64,000 nt of DNA from assembly GCA_008694505.1 (NCBI GenBank), contig VZDJ01000174.1, forward strand, positions 8,830,106 through 8,894,105. The letters are read 5' to 3'. The DNA is from Cyanoderma ruficeps. Lineage: Eukaryota > Chordata > Aves > Passeriformes > Timaliidae. Both the position numbers and the translations under genes were made by a program. Under the pieces are notes generated by a model. The model searched no databases, was not told the origin of the DNA, and saw nothing but the letters and a program-made list of their open reading frames with translations. Below, piece by piece: positions 49,001 through 59,718 of this stretch; the first letter of the stretch is position 1; every line of letters starts with the position of its first letter.

Positions 49001-49689
49001 TAATAAGCTTGTCTGGTTGGGGGTTTCTTTCAGAAGAAAAATCCAAGAGACATAAATCTATATTAAAGACTAAGTGCCTATTGAATGGAACTTTATACAC
49101 ATTTGCTGTGGTTTTTCCCTTTCTTTTTACTCAAGTGTTAGAGAGGAAAACCAGCAAACACCACAAAACTGTTATTTTCTCTCTTCTATCTTTTAGGCCC
49201 AAAATTGTAGTTTGAATGCTGCTGTTTTCCATAGCATGCATTTCTGAGTGTTTGCCTGAAGCACAGATGACATGATACATGATGAAAGCCAAAGGGTTAA
49301 TCTTCTAGGGACTCAAGACTAATGGCCCAGTAATGCTCACCCAAGAGGGAATTGTTGTGGCTGTTTCAGATCTCAGTCCTAGTCACTTTATAATAATTTG
49401 GAGATTTCCACTGGAGCTTAGGTGGTAGTAGAAGCAGCTTTTAATAAGAGACAGCAGTGCTTGAGGTTGATGTCTTGTACCTTGGATCAAAACCTTGCTC
49501 CCACCTCTCCTTCATCTGCTACTGAAACCTCTTGTTGCAGGTCAGTATGTGGCAGAAATTCAGAAGATACTCCAATCCCTCTCAGTGGGGCCTTAAATTT
49601 TCATTAAAGCTGCTCTTTGCAGCTCTCCTTCTCTGCCATGATTGTTATAGAGGTACAAGAGAGTGCACATTACTTTTGGGAGCATCCAT
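46031..49689. other. unique noncoding stretch
   Basis: No gene or repeat family recognised. A C-rich run CCCCCACCCCACCCC is at about 46211-46225. Open frames near 47.3-47.7 kb overlap in all three plus frames without domain support. Confidence 0.45.
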
Positions 49690-49765
49690 ATATGTGGTAC
49701 AGAGAGTTTCTGTATATATGGATATTTACATATATATATATGCATATATGCATTTACATGCATTC
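49690..49765. repeat. TA/TG-rich degenerate microsatellite
   Basis: CATATATG-type steps, a perfect ATATATATAT core at about 49731-49741 and ATGCATATATGCATTTACAT give a degraded alternating tract. Confidence 0.65.
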
Positions 49766-50059
49766 AGACAAGTCAAGGAAAGTACAAGCACATATTTCTA
49801 TCCATGATTTTTGATCACAGAGGTGTGTGCACAGGGCAGTCTGTGCATGTCTGCATGTGTCATGGACATAAACACTGCATGCATTGGATTCCTCGCTCTG
49901 ATTTTTGTTGCTGTGGGAATTCTGACTTGCATCAAATCCTCTTGTGCAAATGGTTTGGATTTGGGGACTCCTCCCCTTACTAATGTGCTCTACCAATCTC
50001 TCTCTTATTGAAAGAAAGAAGAAGAAAGATGGAAGGCAGGAGAGAGAGCAGTGTAAAGG
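49766..50059. other. unique noncoding stretch
   Basis: Nothing recognisable beyond overlapping chance frames. Confidence 0.5.
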
Positions 50060-50300
50060 TCAGCCAGCATTGCAGCCCGATGCAGAGATTTATAACCCTC
50101 CAAATTCTCCCTCTCTCTGGCAGCATGTCTTTACAGACTCACATTATCTCTATTAATACCAGCCACAAGGTCATTACTCAGGCACTGAGCCTTCCTCCAG
50201 CATAAATATTTATACAAGGCTGACCTGCGGCTGCTGTGTTTGCCTTTTATTTGATTTCTGCCGCCTTTTGTGTCTGTCAGTAATGTCTTTAGCTGCTCTG
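50060..50300. promoter_or_regulatory. candidate regulatory element
   Basis: CTCTATTAATACCAGCC, AAGGTCATTACTCAGG, CATAAATATTTATAC (near-palindromic, MEF2/forkhead-like), and GCCTTTTATTTGATTTC lie in 150 bases, with two CpGs retained (CTGCGGC, TGCCGCC). The AAGGTCA half-site is of nuclear-receptor type. The block ends next to the purine-rich segment at 50330. I infer an enhancer-like element from texture. Confidence 0.35.
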
Positions 50301-50329
50301 GCTGGGATGGGGAGCTCAGAGGAGCCAGG

Positions 50330-50400
50330 GAGGGGTTAAGAAGGGAGTGAAAGAGAAGGGGGGGCAGGGAGAGCAAGAGGGGAGGGATGGATGGGAGGTT
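50330..50400 (+). repeat. purine-rich, G-run tract
   Basis: Nearly pure purine with G runs of 7, 3, 4, 3 and 3 bases (50358-50397). It meets a relaxed, not strict, quadruplex pattern because one loop is nine bases long. Confidence 0.6.
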
Positions 50401-52985
50401 GACATTTCATATGATCCCCATGGATGGTGACTTAATAAACCCTTATTTCACACCAGCTGAAATTTTTTAAGAAGTGAGTATTTTGCAATGACATTACAAA
50501 TGTAGTAAAAATTTCCTTTTATCTACTCAAGAAGATAGGAGTGCAAGAATGTTTTGTGTATGAAGTGTTGCTTTTGCTGGAGATGAATGGGATTTTAGAG
50601 ATCTATTCCAGAGAACAAGCTAAGGATAGTCTGCACGTAGGAATGGATGAGTGAATACATAAAATGCTATCTCACAAATTTCAATCAGCCATGAGTTCAT
50701 GGATGTGCATCTCTACTTGTCCTAACACACTAACACTGCTCTGAACCATGTTTTTAGTTTCTGTCAGAGTCAGGTGCAGATACCTGTCTGGCAGAAAGGG
50801 AGAGGAGGTTGCTGTGCTTCTTTGGGAAATGTGTTCCAAGGAGCAAGGACAGCCTTGGTGTCTGTGCTGCAGTCCTGTCCTCTAGCAGAGGTTTATCTGC
50901 CAGTGGTCAGAGATGTATGAGGAGCTTGGGAACACAAATGGAAAACTGAGGCAAGTGTGGGGCATGCCAATGATTGGTTGAAGTTTTTTAGTGCGATAAA
51001 AGCACAGAAGCTGAAGGGAAGAATCATGAGTTTAACCATGTGCTAAAATTTATAATGGAACAACCTGTCTTAATTCCACAAGGACTGGATTTTCAGTAGT
51101 ACTTGTAACTGCTGATACATCCCTGTCCCTCCAGAGCTGAGGGCACTCAGTGCAGTTGTAGTGAAGATCCCCATACCAAAACAGGGAGATTTACTGTAGG
51201 AAAGGATTAGCACTACCTCAGCATTTGCACTTCTGAATCATTTTAAGCCTGGTAATTTTGCTTAATTAGTTTTGCTTTTCTGTTTCACTTAGGTCTTTGA
51301 TCCTGCTGAAGGCAGGCTATAGGTTGGAACTAGTACAGCAAATGGGGCAGTCCATTGTAATGGGCTTTTTCTTGTTGTTGAATAAACACTGTTTATTGTT
51401 TGCACAGGCTTCCCCCAATAGCCTGTAAAATATCAGTAAAAAATAAAGCAAAATTAGGCTAACTTGAATATGTCTTTCAAATATGTTTTCTCTACTTTCT
51501 ACATGATTCCTTGATGTTCTCTTCCTCCTTTTTAGAGTTTGAGAAACTGATCTTTTGCCTGCCTTCAGGATGAAAATGCTATCTGTGCTACGATGTCAGT
51601 GCTGATTTGAGAGTTTCAGCGCAGTGGGAGAGTGAGGATCCTCCTTAAACTAACATATTACCTTTTGTCATTACTTCAAGCAAGGATTTTGGAGCTTGTG
51701 TCCCAGACAAACATCCCCCTGTGTGGTCTTGGTCTTCCAGCCTGACTGAGTTGACTGAACTAATCACCTCAATGTATTTCTGAGAGATTCTTACGTTTTA
51801 CTGTGTGCATCTGCCTATAGCCCTTTCCTGAATACAAAGGTCTTCAAAGCCTTTCAACTGTATTGTCAGTGCTGTGGCTTATTTCAAGAATCTCTTTCTC
51901 TCCTTACGCCACCTGAGGATATTTTTCCTCCATAACAGTGGTTCTGTAATACTGCATTTGCATGGGACCAAAGCTGCCTTTTTTGTCTGTGAGCAGGTTA
52001 CAATTTTAAAATTAAAGCCCAAGAAACAACAACAAAAAATACACCCCTCAAAAAAAAAATAAATCTGGTCTCATTTTTGTACCTTGTTTTCCATGTAGAC
52101 AAGGAAATGAACGTTCATGAGCATCTCTGGTGACCAGTTTTCAGTTGAGTCTCCACAAACCCCTGTGCCTGGTTGTTGGAAGCAACCTGGATCCTGTCAG
52201 ATACAAATATGGCAGGCAAGAGTGATCAGTGGTTTTGCTTTTTCTCATGCAGCAGGTAAGCAAGATTGTAAGGTTTAGGATGGGTGTGTGGGAAAGGCAG
52301 ATGGATTCTGCACATGATTAAGAGAATAGGGGGATTTCAAGATGTTTGAAGTACATCTGACCTACTGCTGTCACTTATGTTCAGTTTCTGTAGGTGAGCT
52401 GATACTGGTGAAGAAAAAGGCCGAGGGACTGGTACTGGCACCTTCCACTCAGGTTCTGGCCTGCACCAGCACAAGCTGCAGGCAGCCAAGTTCTTCGATG
52501 ACTCATGTTCATGTCTCTCCTTCCTGACCTGCAGATGAAGCCATGGGAGAGGGAATCCTGCTGTGGAATAGAAGGTGGGGAGTTCTGTAGCCGTCCTGCT
52601 GAAATTAGAGAATTTTACGGGGGGAATGTACAAAATACACCACACAGTCTGTCCCTTCTTATTGACTGTGATATTGAATAGTCTTTCTCTTGAGCTGTCT
52701 TCACACTTTCCTTTTTTGGTTACTGCTGTCAAAACAAAAATCTACATCCTGAGTATGAAAACAGAAGTTTCCGTGGAGAAGCTTCAGCTGGAGCTGTGGG
52801 AACTCTGCAGCTGAGACAGTGTGTGGGGTGTGCGTGTGTATGCACACACTCACCCTCCCAGGAGTTATTTGAGCCTCTTGAGCCAACAATGCCAGGGAAA
52901 GATCCCTCCTTTCTCATTATCCTGACTCTTCTGTTTATGAAGACCTGTATTGATTTAGATGGAAGGATTGACGCAGGCTACAACT
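50401..52985. other. unique noncoding stretch
   Basis: No exon or repeat family recognised. An A-rich tract is at about 52023-52062. A minus-strand frame of 131 codons at 52337-52732 is Ser/Pro/Lys-rich with no domain. Confidence 0.45.
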
Positions 52986-53019
52986 AGGAGAAAGAAAAAA
53001 AGAAAAAAGAAAGAAAGAA
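52986..53019 (+). repeat. GAAA-type purine tract
   Basis: Thirty-four uninterrupted purines made of GAAA, GAAAAAA and GAAAGAAA units. Confidence 0.8.
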
Positions 53020-56000
53020 TAGGGTGGGGCCATTTTTTTTGGAATTTGCATACAATTTCCATACTAGCCTGTGGAACAATGGTGGGCACTCCTGCTGTGG
53101 GATACAAATTTCAGCAAAAATACTTGAATAATAATTAGCAGTGAAACAATTCAAATAACTGACATTTAAATTGTCCTTTTAGGGCTCCAGGATTTAAAAC
53201 AATAGAGGTAAATGAAGATGGTTCTTCCCTGTCAGAAATACAGCACCAGTTTTGTTTGGCTGAGATTTCAAACAGATGATTGCATGCAGTGTTTGAAATG
53301 TGGAGTTGTGATTAGGAACACAGAATTGTGACAGGAAGGATCTGTGGTAACTTCCAGATAAACAACAGAGAATGCATCCCATTCTGTGTGCAGCTAGGCA
53401 AGCTTTCCACCTTGGCTACTTTAGAGGGAACTTACAGGGAATGAGTTAATTTTAATACAGATATTAGAGAAGATGGAATAATCAAATTTCCTGATGACTT
53501 CTGATCTTAGAACTTTATAAAGCAAAGCCATGAAAGGTGATTGCAATTTTTCCAATGTAACAATCCTTGTTGAAAAACTGAAGATCTTCTAGTTGAAGGG
53601 AAGAAGTTTGAAAATTTTTAAAACTAATTATTTGCCCGTGACCTTGTACTTAGCTTCAGCTGATCAGCCAACCCATATTTTGGTGATTCCTTGGCCCTTC
53701 CTTTAGCACCAAGTCATGTTTTTATTAGGATGGGTGGAATTAAACCCCTGCCAATTATTCCCAGTATGACAAACAGTTTACTGTCTTCTCTTTTGTTAAC
53801 CCTCGGTGAGTCAAATCAGACCTACCTTAGCTGTCTGTTAAGGTTCACATACTCTGAAATGGCTGTGTGTGTGCTCAGGTAACCTGCCACAGCATCACAG
53901 AAGGGAGGGCAGATACTGAATTGGGCTGGTGTGCTCTGATGTCGGTGTAGTAATGCACAAGCACATGAGCAAAGCACACTTTGAGTTTTACTTTGAAACC
54001 ACTCTCTGTGCTCACTTGTGCCCATCCAGTATGGCTCTCCTTTGAATTTGCCATTGAGACTCCATAATTCCCTGTTTTCTTTTCTTTATTAACATTTTTT
54101 TTCCATTTTATATGTACATGCCTGCCTTATCTCTAAAACCTGGAACTGTTTTTCCTGGGCCAACCTGGTAATCCACAGTAATTCAATCAAAGAGCCCTTT
54201 TCTTGGTTATCTTGTCTGCTTTTATTCCAGTGATTTAAGCAAGTTACAGAAATCCTTCCCAGTCTGATAGATTGTAAACAAACACTTTTGCTGAAATCAA
54301 AACCCCTTGTCCCACGTAACAGTTTGAAATAGGAAAGGCAGATTTGTATTTCTTATATGTGTGCCATTTTTAAATTGCACTATAGATCTGGAACTCTGGG
54401 AGCCAGTGAGATTAGTGGAGGATTGAGGGAGCCTGGAACAGTGGCTGCATCTTGCAAGATCAAGTTTTTATTAACCAAAGAGTGAGGGTTATGTACCAGT
54501 CATAGCATTTTTCTTTAGCACAGAGAAAATCTGTGATTTTAGCCTTTGGTGTCTGAGGACCTGTTTTTCAGGGCAGCAGTTCCCATTTAAGAGGCAGTGA
54601 ATAATGGGCTGGTGCCTTGCACTGGTAGATGTCATTTCCCAGAACAGGTTAGCATGAAGAGAACATGGAAGAGTCTTTAGGTGGCTTCAGATCTGGTTGG
54701 CTGAGGTTTCTGGGTTCCAGGTGGTGAGTTGTATTCTTACTTCTTTTCTTTATTTTGTGGATTTACAGCATCTAAGCCCGTTAGTAACGAAACTGCGTAA
54801 ATCGGATGCAGTTGGTAGCTAGGTAAGGTAAACACACTTCAAGTACCTTGCAAGTATTTTAACTGCATTTGGGTAATTTTTAATATAAAGGGAGCAGTAG
54901 TGGTGGGCAGACACAAAAAACTTAAGTGTTCAAAACAGCAGTGTCAGTCCCAAGACTCTGTGCAACGGAGCAATTCCAGTGCCTGTATGATGAGAACTAA
55001 GAGTGACTCGTGAGCCAGGAAACATGAGTTCCTAACTTGCCTGTGGTCATACAGCACATTGATTTCCCTTCTTGGTGTCCCAGTGGTTTCATATGGAATG
55101 TGGTGCTGAGGACACTTGCCTTGCTCTGGGAAGCCCTTCCTGATCTGTACATGTTTAGCAGCGTTACACCTGCACAGCATGGTCTGTTCTTAACTGCATT
55201 GTCTCTGTGTAATAACACAGAAAACACAGAAGAGTAAAAGGTTTGAGATGTGAACACGCTGAAAATCCTGAAATAAAGCCTTGCTGTGTGGTGGTTAACT
55301 GAAACATGGACATTTTGGCACTTGATGGATTTAACAAGGCACTGAAACTATCCATTTCTTACTGTTTCATTTTTTGAAAGTGTGACAATTGTGGTCCATT
55401 TCAGGTAAAACCTTAAAATAAATGCCTCAGAGGCACCAAATACAGCAATTTTCTTGCTCTAAACTCCACTCCTGATTCTCATATAACGTGAACCACATGT
55501 AGTTGCTAATGTGTATGTGAGTGCACATTATGTGTTCCTGTATGAGTTTGGAGGTGCATTTTAAAATTACATATGAAGAATGCTGACCTTATGTGAACAG
55601 GATAGGCCTTTACTGCTTTGAACTCATGTTCTGAAGTGAACCATCCAGGTAAGATTGAAGGTTTGAGCAACAGTTTGTTGCTATTCAACTCACCCATATG
55701 TTGGATGATGCAGAGTGATCTTCTAGGAGAACAACTCCTTAAATAGAAGGAAGATTCAAATGAAGACATTTTGAATTAAGATAAAACCATGAAACAGAAT
55801 ATAGGTGACCTGTAATTGCTGCAGAGTGTTTGCTCGCTTGGTGAAAATGCTGTTTTCTGCAACTATTTTAGGGTGCTTCTTTAGCAAACCAAAAGCAATT
55901 ACTGGTGTGCCTGATTATGTGTGCGAGCCAAGGATGATGTTAAAGAAATACTGCACAGGACATGGACACCAGGGTTTCCTTATTTCTCATACTCCCCTCT

Positions 56001-56976
56001 ACAATTCAGAGTGCCAGAACAAACTTTCCTAGGATCAAAGTTCAAGCAAGTTTGCATGAACTACAGGGTGAGTTTCAGTCCTTCTAGCCACTGCTGAAGT
56101 TCCCTCTCATTTGCTGATGTGAACCAAACTGACATGCTGGCATTTTTGTACCTCATGGATTTCATCTCAAATCCACGGGGATTTGGGGAGAAGTGTATTT
56201 GCAGGATTAAAGTGGGGTTAAAGGAGTTGAATAGCTAATTCAGCTAAACAGCTGAGAGGCTAAAGGAGAATCAACTGATAGGCAAGGTGCTGATACTGTA
56301 ATCACTATTTTAATGAAATAATTGGGGAAAAGCCATGTGGGAGCCAGAGCAGAAGTGCACATGGCTGCATCTTCTGGGGAAGGAATGTATGGAAGCTCTG
56401 GTGTCAGGTCTTGGGATTAAGTGCATGGACACAGCTGCCTGTGCTGTTCCTTTCCCTGTGTTTTGAGCAGCTCCTTCTTGCAGTCAAAGATCAGGTCTAA
56501 AATGGTGCAAGTACTTAGTGTCCCTTATGCTATGAAATACCATCTTTGCTCAATTACTGGAAAGTCACCCTCCCACAGGGAGCCACGAAGCTGTAATGGA
56601 GTTGAACACAAACATTTGTTTTGTTTAAAAACCCTGGTGTAACATTGCCGTGCAACTTTGGATATGTCAGTTCCTGTAAATGCTCTGAGCCTGAGACCAA
56701 CAGTGCAGAAAGCGTTGGAAGAACCCGTTGTGGAAGCAAGGTTTACCAACCTCTCCAATGTTTCATGCTGGCTTCAGTGATCTCCGTGGCTCCCTGCTCC
56801 TGTGAAGGCTTCCAGCTTTCTGCTTGTGACATCTCTCCTGATGTGCTCAGACAGAGGGAATATGCAAAAGGACGGCTGCGGCTCTGTGCTCAGGAGATGT
56901 CATCTCCGATGGATGTCAGGCAGGGGAGCAGCAATTAAGGCTCCAGCCGACTCTCTGCTCAAGCTCCAGGCACACT
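53020..56976. other. unique noncoding stretch
   Basis: No gene or repeat family recognised in 4 kb. Open frames of 60-105 codons lie on both strands near 55.0-55.8 and 56.4-56.95 kb with no supporting signal. Confidence 0.45.
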
Positions 56977-57260
56977 GGGGGAGGAGAAGAGAGGAAAAGA
57001 AGGTATAAGGGAAAAGTAAGATAGTGGGAAAAGGGGGGGAGAGAAGGAGAGAGAGAGGAGGAAGAAAGGGAAACTGCAATGTGGAAGAATGGGAAATAAG
57101 AGCAGCATGGGACAAAATATGAGGAAAAATATGAAAATATCTTAGAAGAGGGAGTAATAAAGAGAGGGGGAACAGGAAAGGAATAAAGGAATGAACATGT
57201 GGCTTTGCGAGGTGAAAGAAAGAGGAGGTGGCAGAATGAGACAAGTGGCAAGGAAAGCCA
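56977..57260 (+). repeat. long purine-rich (GA) tract
   Basis: Strong strand asymmetry: the plus strand is overwhelmingly A/G for about 280 bases, with an uninterrupted run of 48 purines at 57026-57073 that includes seven consecutive G and a GAGAGAGA core. The minus-strand frames through it are rich in Phe, Ser, Leu and Pro only because of this. Mirror-like purine tracts can adopt triplex structure, which is inference here. Confidence 0.8.
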
Positions 57261-58039
57261 TGAAAGCAGGGCCATGAGGACAACTTGAGTGCCTTTAGCT
57301 ATTTGCTGCTGGTGACAAAAGAAGCCCATTGTCCCAGTCCACCAACTGTGGTGCTGGAGAATCCCTTTATTCCTGACTTACAGTGAGAGACCAGCATAAA
57401 TCAGCTGCTGTTTTACAGTTGTGTGTCAGTGGGGAGAACCATTGAATTACTTTCAAAAACAACTCATCAGATGCATCCAACACCCGAGTCTGACAATGTT
57501 CAGAATTAATGCTTAAAATTAAGACTTGGAACAGCAAGCTAAGCAGCTTTTATCTCACCTGCTGCGCCATGAAAAACATCTGTTACTAGAAGGGATATGG
57601 GGATCAGCCCCTTGGGAAACTAAAGTACTGAAAGATTTTGAGATTCCACCTGAATTAGGAGTTGAATGTTCTTTATGAACCCCAAGTATTTTCATAATAA
57701 AATTACTAGATCTTTTCTATCTTTTTGATTTTGTTGTTTGAATACAAAGAGGTTTCCATCTCTTCCAACGGTTCAGTCTGTGACTTTAGGTTCTCTTGCT
57801 TGTTGCCTGCTGCTTGGCATTATCATGACTTTCTCTCTTCTAGTAACTCTCGTTATCTGGGATCTTCTATTTTGTATCTGTTTTGAAATACTGTGCTTGA
57901 GCTGAGGGTCCATTTTTTGTCTTCACCTGTTTTTAAATGCATCATTATTCTCTTGAGGAATCCAGTGTCCTTGTCCCATAATCCTACTTTGGTAGCTTAT
58001 CTAGGAATGGTAGAAGTTCCTGGGTGATGACCATCAAGA
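57261..58039. other. unique noncoding stretch
   Basis: Nothing recognisable. Confidence 0.5.
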
Positions 58040-58105
58040 GCAACAGAATCATGGAATTGTTTAGATTGGAAAAAATTTTTAAGATCATCAGCATCACCAG
58101 CTCAC
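58040..58105 (-). repeat. CR1 3'-end fragment
   Basis: ACAGAATCATGGAATTGTTT, AGATTGGAAAAAATTTTTAA, then GATCATCAGCATC correspond to the inverted CR1 tail (ACAGAATCATGGAATGGTTT, TTGGAAAAGACCTTTAAGAT, CATC). Only the extreme 3' end remains. Confidence 0.7.
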
Positions 58106-58319
58106 TCTTTCTTTGCCCATTCTGAATTCCTGACTGGATAAAAGAAACCAACTTCTCAAAAACTTTCCAGAGTCTCTTGGTGCACCAGTTATTAAACCTT
58201 GAAATACAATTTGGAACATAAACTATGATGGGATTATTAAATCTACAAGGTTTAGCTGCAAAGAGCCAGGCTGTTGCCAAAGTCCCATGCTTTAGCTTAT
58301 TAATAGTTACTAAATTGGG
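58106..58319. other. unique noncoding stretch
   Basis: AT-rich, possibly a continuation of the diverged CR1, but not recognisable. Confidence 0.45.
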
Positions 58320-58760
58320 GTGAGAGCTGGCACAGGGCAAGCGGAGAGCGAGCTGGAGAGAAGCACGACCCTTATGCATTCAGGATCCTTTGCTGTGTTT
58401 TATTTTCCCCATCTGGATTTCCCCTGCCGAGCAGCAAGCGGGCGCTCAGACGCGTGCGCGGTGCCAGACAGCTGAGGAGGCGCGGGGAGTCAGCCCGGTG
58501 ACGTTTGGCATCGCTGGGCCTCTTTGTGCCAGCGGTTTAGTGCCAAGAGTAATTGTGATTTACACCCGCTGCCCCTTTGGTGGCAAAATGGTTTTGATTA
58601 AGTGCATACCACATTTATTAAGTCTTGCACAACCCAGCACAGGGTCTTGGCTGGGACGCCGTAAAAGGCAGTGAGATTTACACATCTCACTGCAGGATTC
58701 ATTTAATCTCTTGGGGATTTACTGACCTTCAATTAGAACTGTTAAGTACTGTTTACTTGG
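58320..58760. promoter_or_regulatory. CpG-rich block joined to homeodomain-site-rich element
   Basis: About 13 CpGs lie in 58428-58536 (AAGCGGGCGC, GACGCGTGCGCGG, GGCGCGGGG), followed directly by AT-rich sites: GTAATTGTGATTTAC, TTGATTAAGTGC, CATTTATTAAG, CATTTAATCTC, TTCAATTAGAAC. A CRE-like GTGACGTTTGG sits between the two halves. The left half could be a small promoter or a hypomethylated enhancer. Frames of 94 and 65 codons cross it but show no domain. The block is just downstream, in minus orientation, of the candidate exons at 58.9-59.7 kb, and holds the first minus-strand AATAAA after their stop (58614-58619). Confidence 0.42.
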
Positions 58761-58923
58761 TACCTAAATCATGTAAGGCCCAGCTAGAGTTTCTTTTTTT
58801 GTTTTCATTAGTAATGTTGTGATTAAATGTGAGAAGAGAAGGGAAAGGACCTAAATACAATTTGACCAGTGAACACACGCCCTAAAGAGAAAGACTTTGA
58901 AGGTTTTAAATCAAAATACTGAA

Positions 58924-59326
58924 CTAAACTAACCCATTTTTCCTTAATGATCTCTGATCTGAGGCCACTGGTTCAATTGAAAGACGAGGAGTGACTTTAT
59001 GGCAGTTGCGAACATACTGAAGGACATCCTTATCCCTTTCTTTGCATTCAACTAATCCACTGTCTGTGGATTTAATGGAAGAATAATTTTTAACTTCAGA
59101 GAACTTCCAAATGGTGTTGAAAAAACTTCTCAGCTTGGCTGTGAAAAATGTATCTGCTTCACTGCCTAAAGTCACCGAAGTTATCTGCAGTTTAGGTACT
59201 TCTCGGGGTGAACCAAGAGCAGCTGTATTGGGAAGCAGGATTGTTCTTACTCTAAGTTCATTCAATATTGTCCCAACCACTTCAGAAATTCTCTGCGGTT
59301 CTAGAGAAAAGACCTCCTGTTCTTTG
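58924..59326 (-). CDS. candidate terminal exon, unidentified protein
   Basis: The minus-strand frame is open for 133 codons to a TAG at 58924-58926. It begins behind TTTGGCAG at 59334-59327, taken as the splice acceptor. The translation looks protein-like: KEQEVFSLEP, ISEVVGTILNELRVRTIL, then a mixed middle (EADTFFTAKLRSFFNTIWKF) and a basic and polar end. No membrane segment, signal peptide or known motif is visible, and I do not recognise the family. It joins the exon at 59432-59718 in matching phase 2 across a 105-base intron that starts with GTAACC. The pyrimidine tract before the acceptor is only moderate. It may be a true 3' exon, part of a decayed gene, or chance. I favour the first two, weakly. 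Confidence 0.3.
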
Positions 59327-59431
59327 CTGCCAAATACATAGAATTTAGAGATGGCATAGCAGATTAAAAGTGAAAATTAGATCTGAGCTACATTACAGAG
59401 CAAAAACGTAAGTATTTTAGGTCTAGGTTAC

Positions 59432-59718
59432 CACTGAGCAATGTGCCATTCCAGCTGGATAACATCACAATCAGGAAGCAAAGGAATAGATTTTGTGTTT
59501 GTGAATGGAGCTCTGGTCAATGATGAGATTTTTCTAATAAAAAGGTCTCCTCTTTGTAAATAGCTTCTGGTCTTCCAGAATGTGGTATTTTTAATAATTG
59601 GAGGGGAAAATGTTGGCAGATTATGAGCATCTAGGTGTGAATTCTCAATGTTCAGAAGTGAACTAATTTGGTCTAAGCTTTGTTGGGCAGGTTGACCATT
59701 TGGCATCTTCTCTGCACC
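59432..59718 (-). CDS. candidate internal exon, unidentified protein
   Basis: An acceptor-like CATCTAATCAG, preceded by a pyrimidine-richer stretch and containing a branch-like CTAAT, ends at 59719. The exon starts with GGT GCA GAG in phase 0 and remains open for 287 bases up to CAGTG followed by GTAACC at 59431. The translation begins GAEKMPNGQPAQQSLDQISS, continues with TFWKTRSYLQRGDLFIRKIS and ends LLPDCDVIQLEWHIAQ. Composition is balanced and not low-complexity. No domain is recognised. The same frame would stop two codons past the donor, so the splice is required for it to reach the next exon. The claim rests on splice signals and phase agreement with both neighbours. Confidence 0.3.

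Noticed and set aside
56900..57329. Two minus-strand frames of 127 and 137 codons rich in Phe, Ser, Leu and Pro
   Set aside because: They read the pyrimidine strand of the GA tract, which lacks stop codons for compositional reasons.
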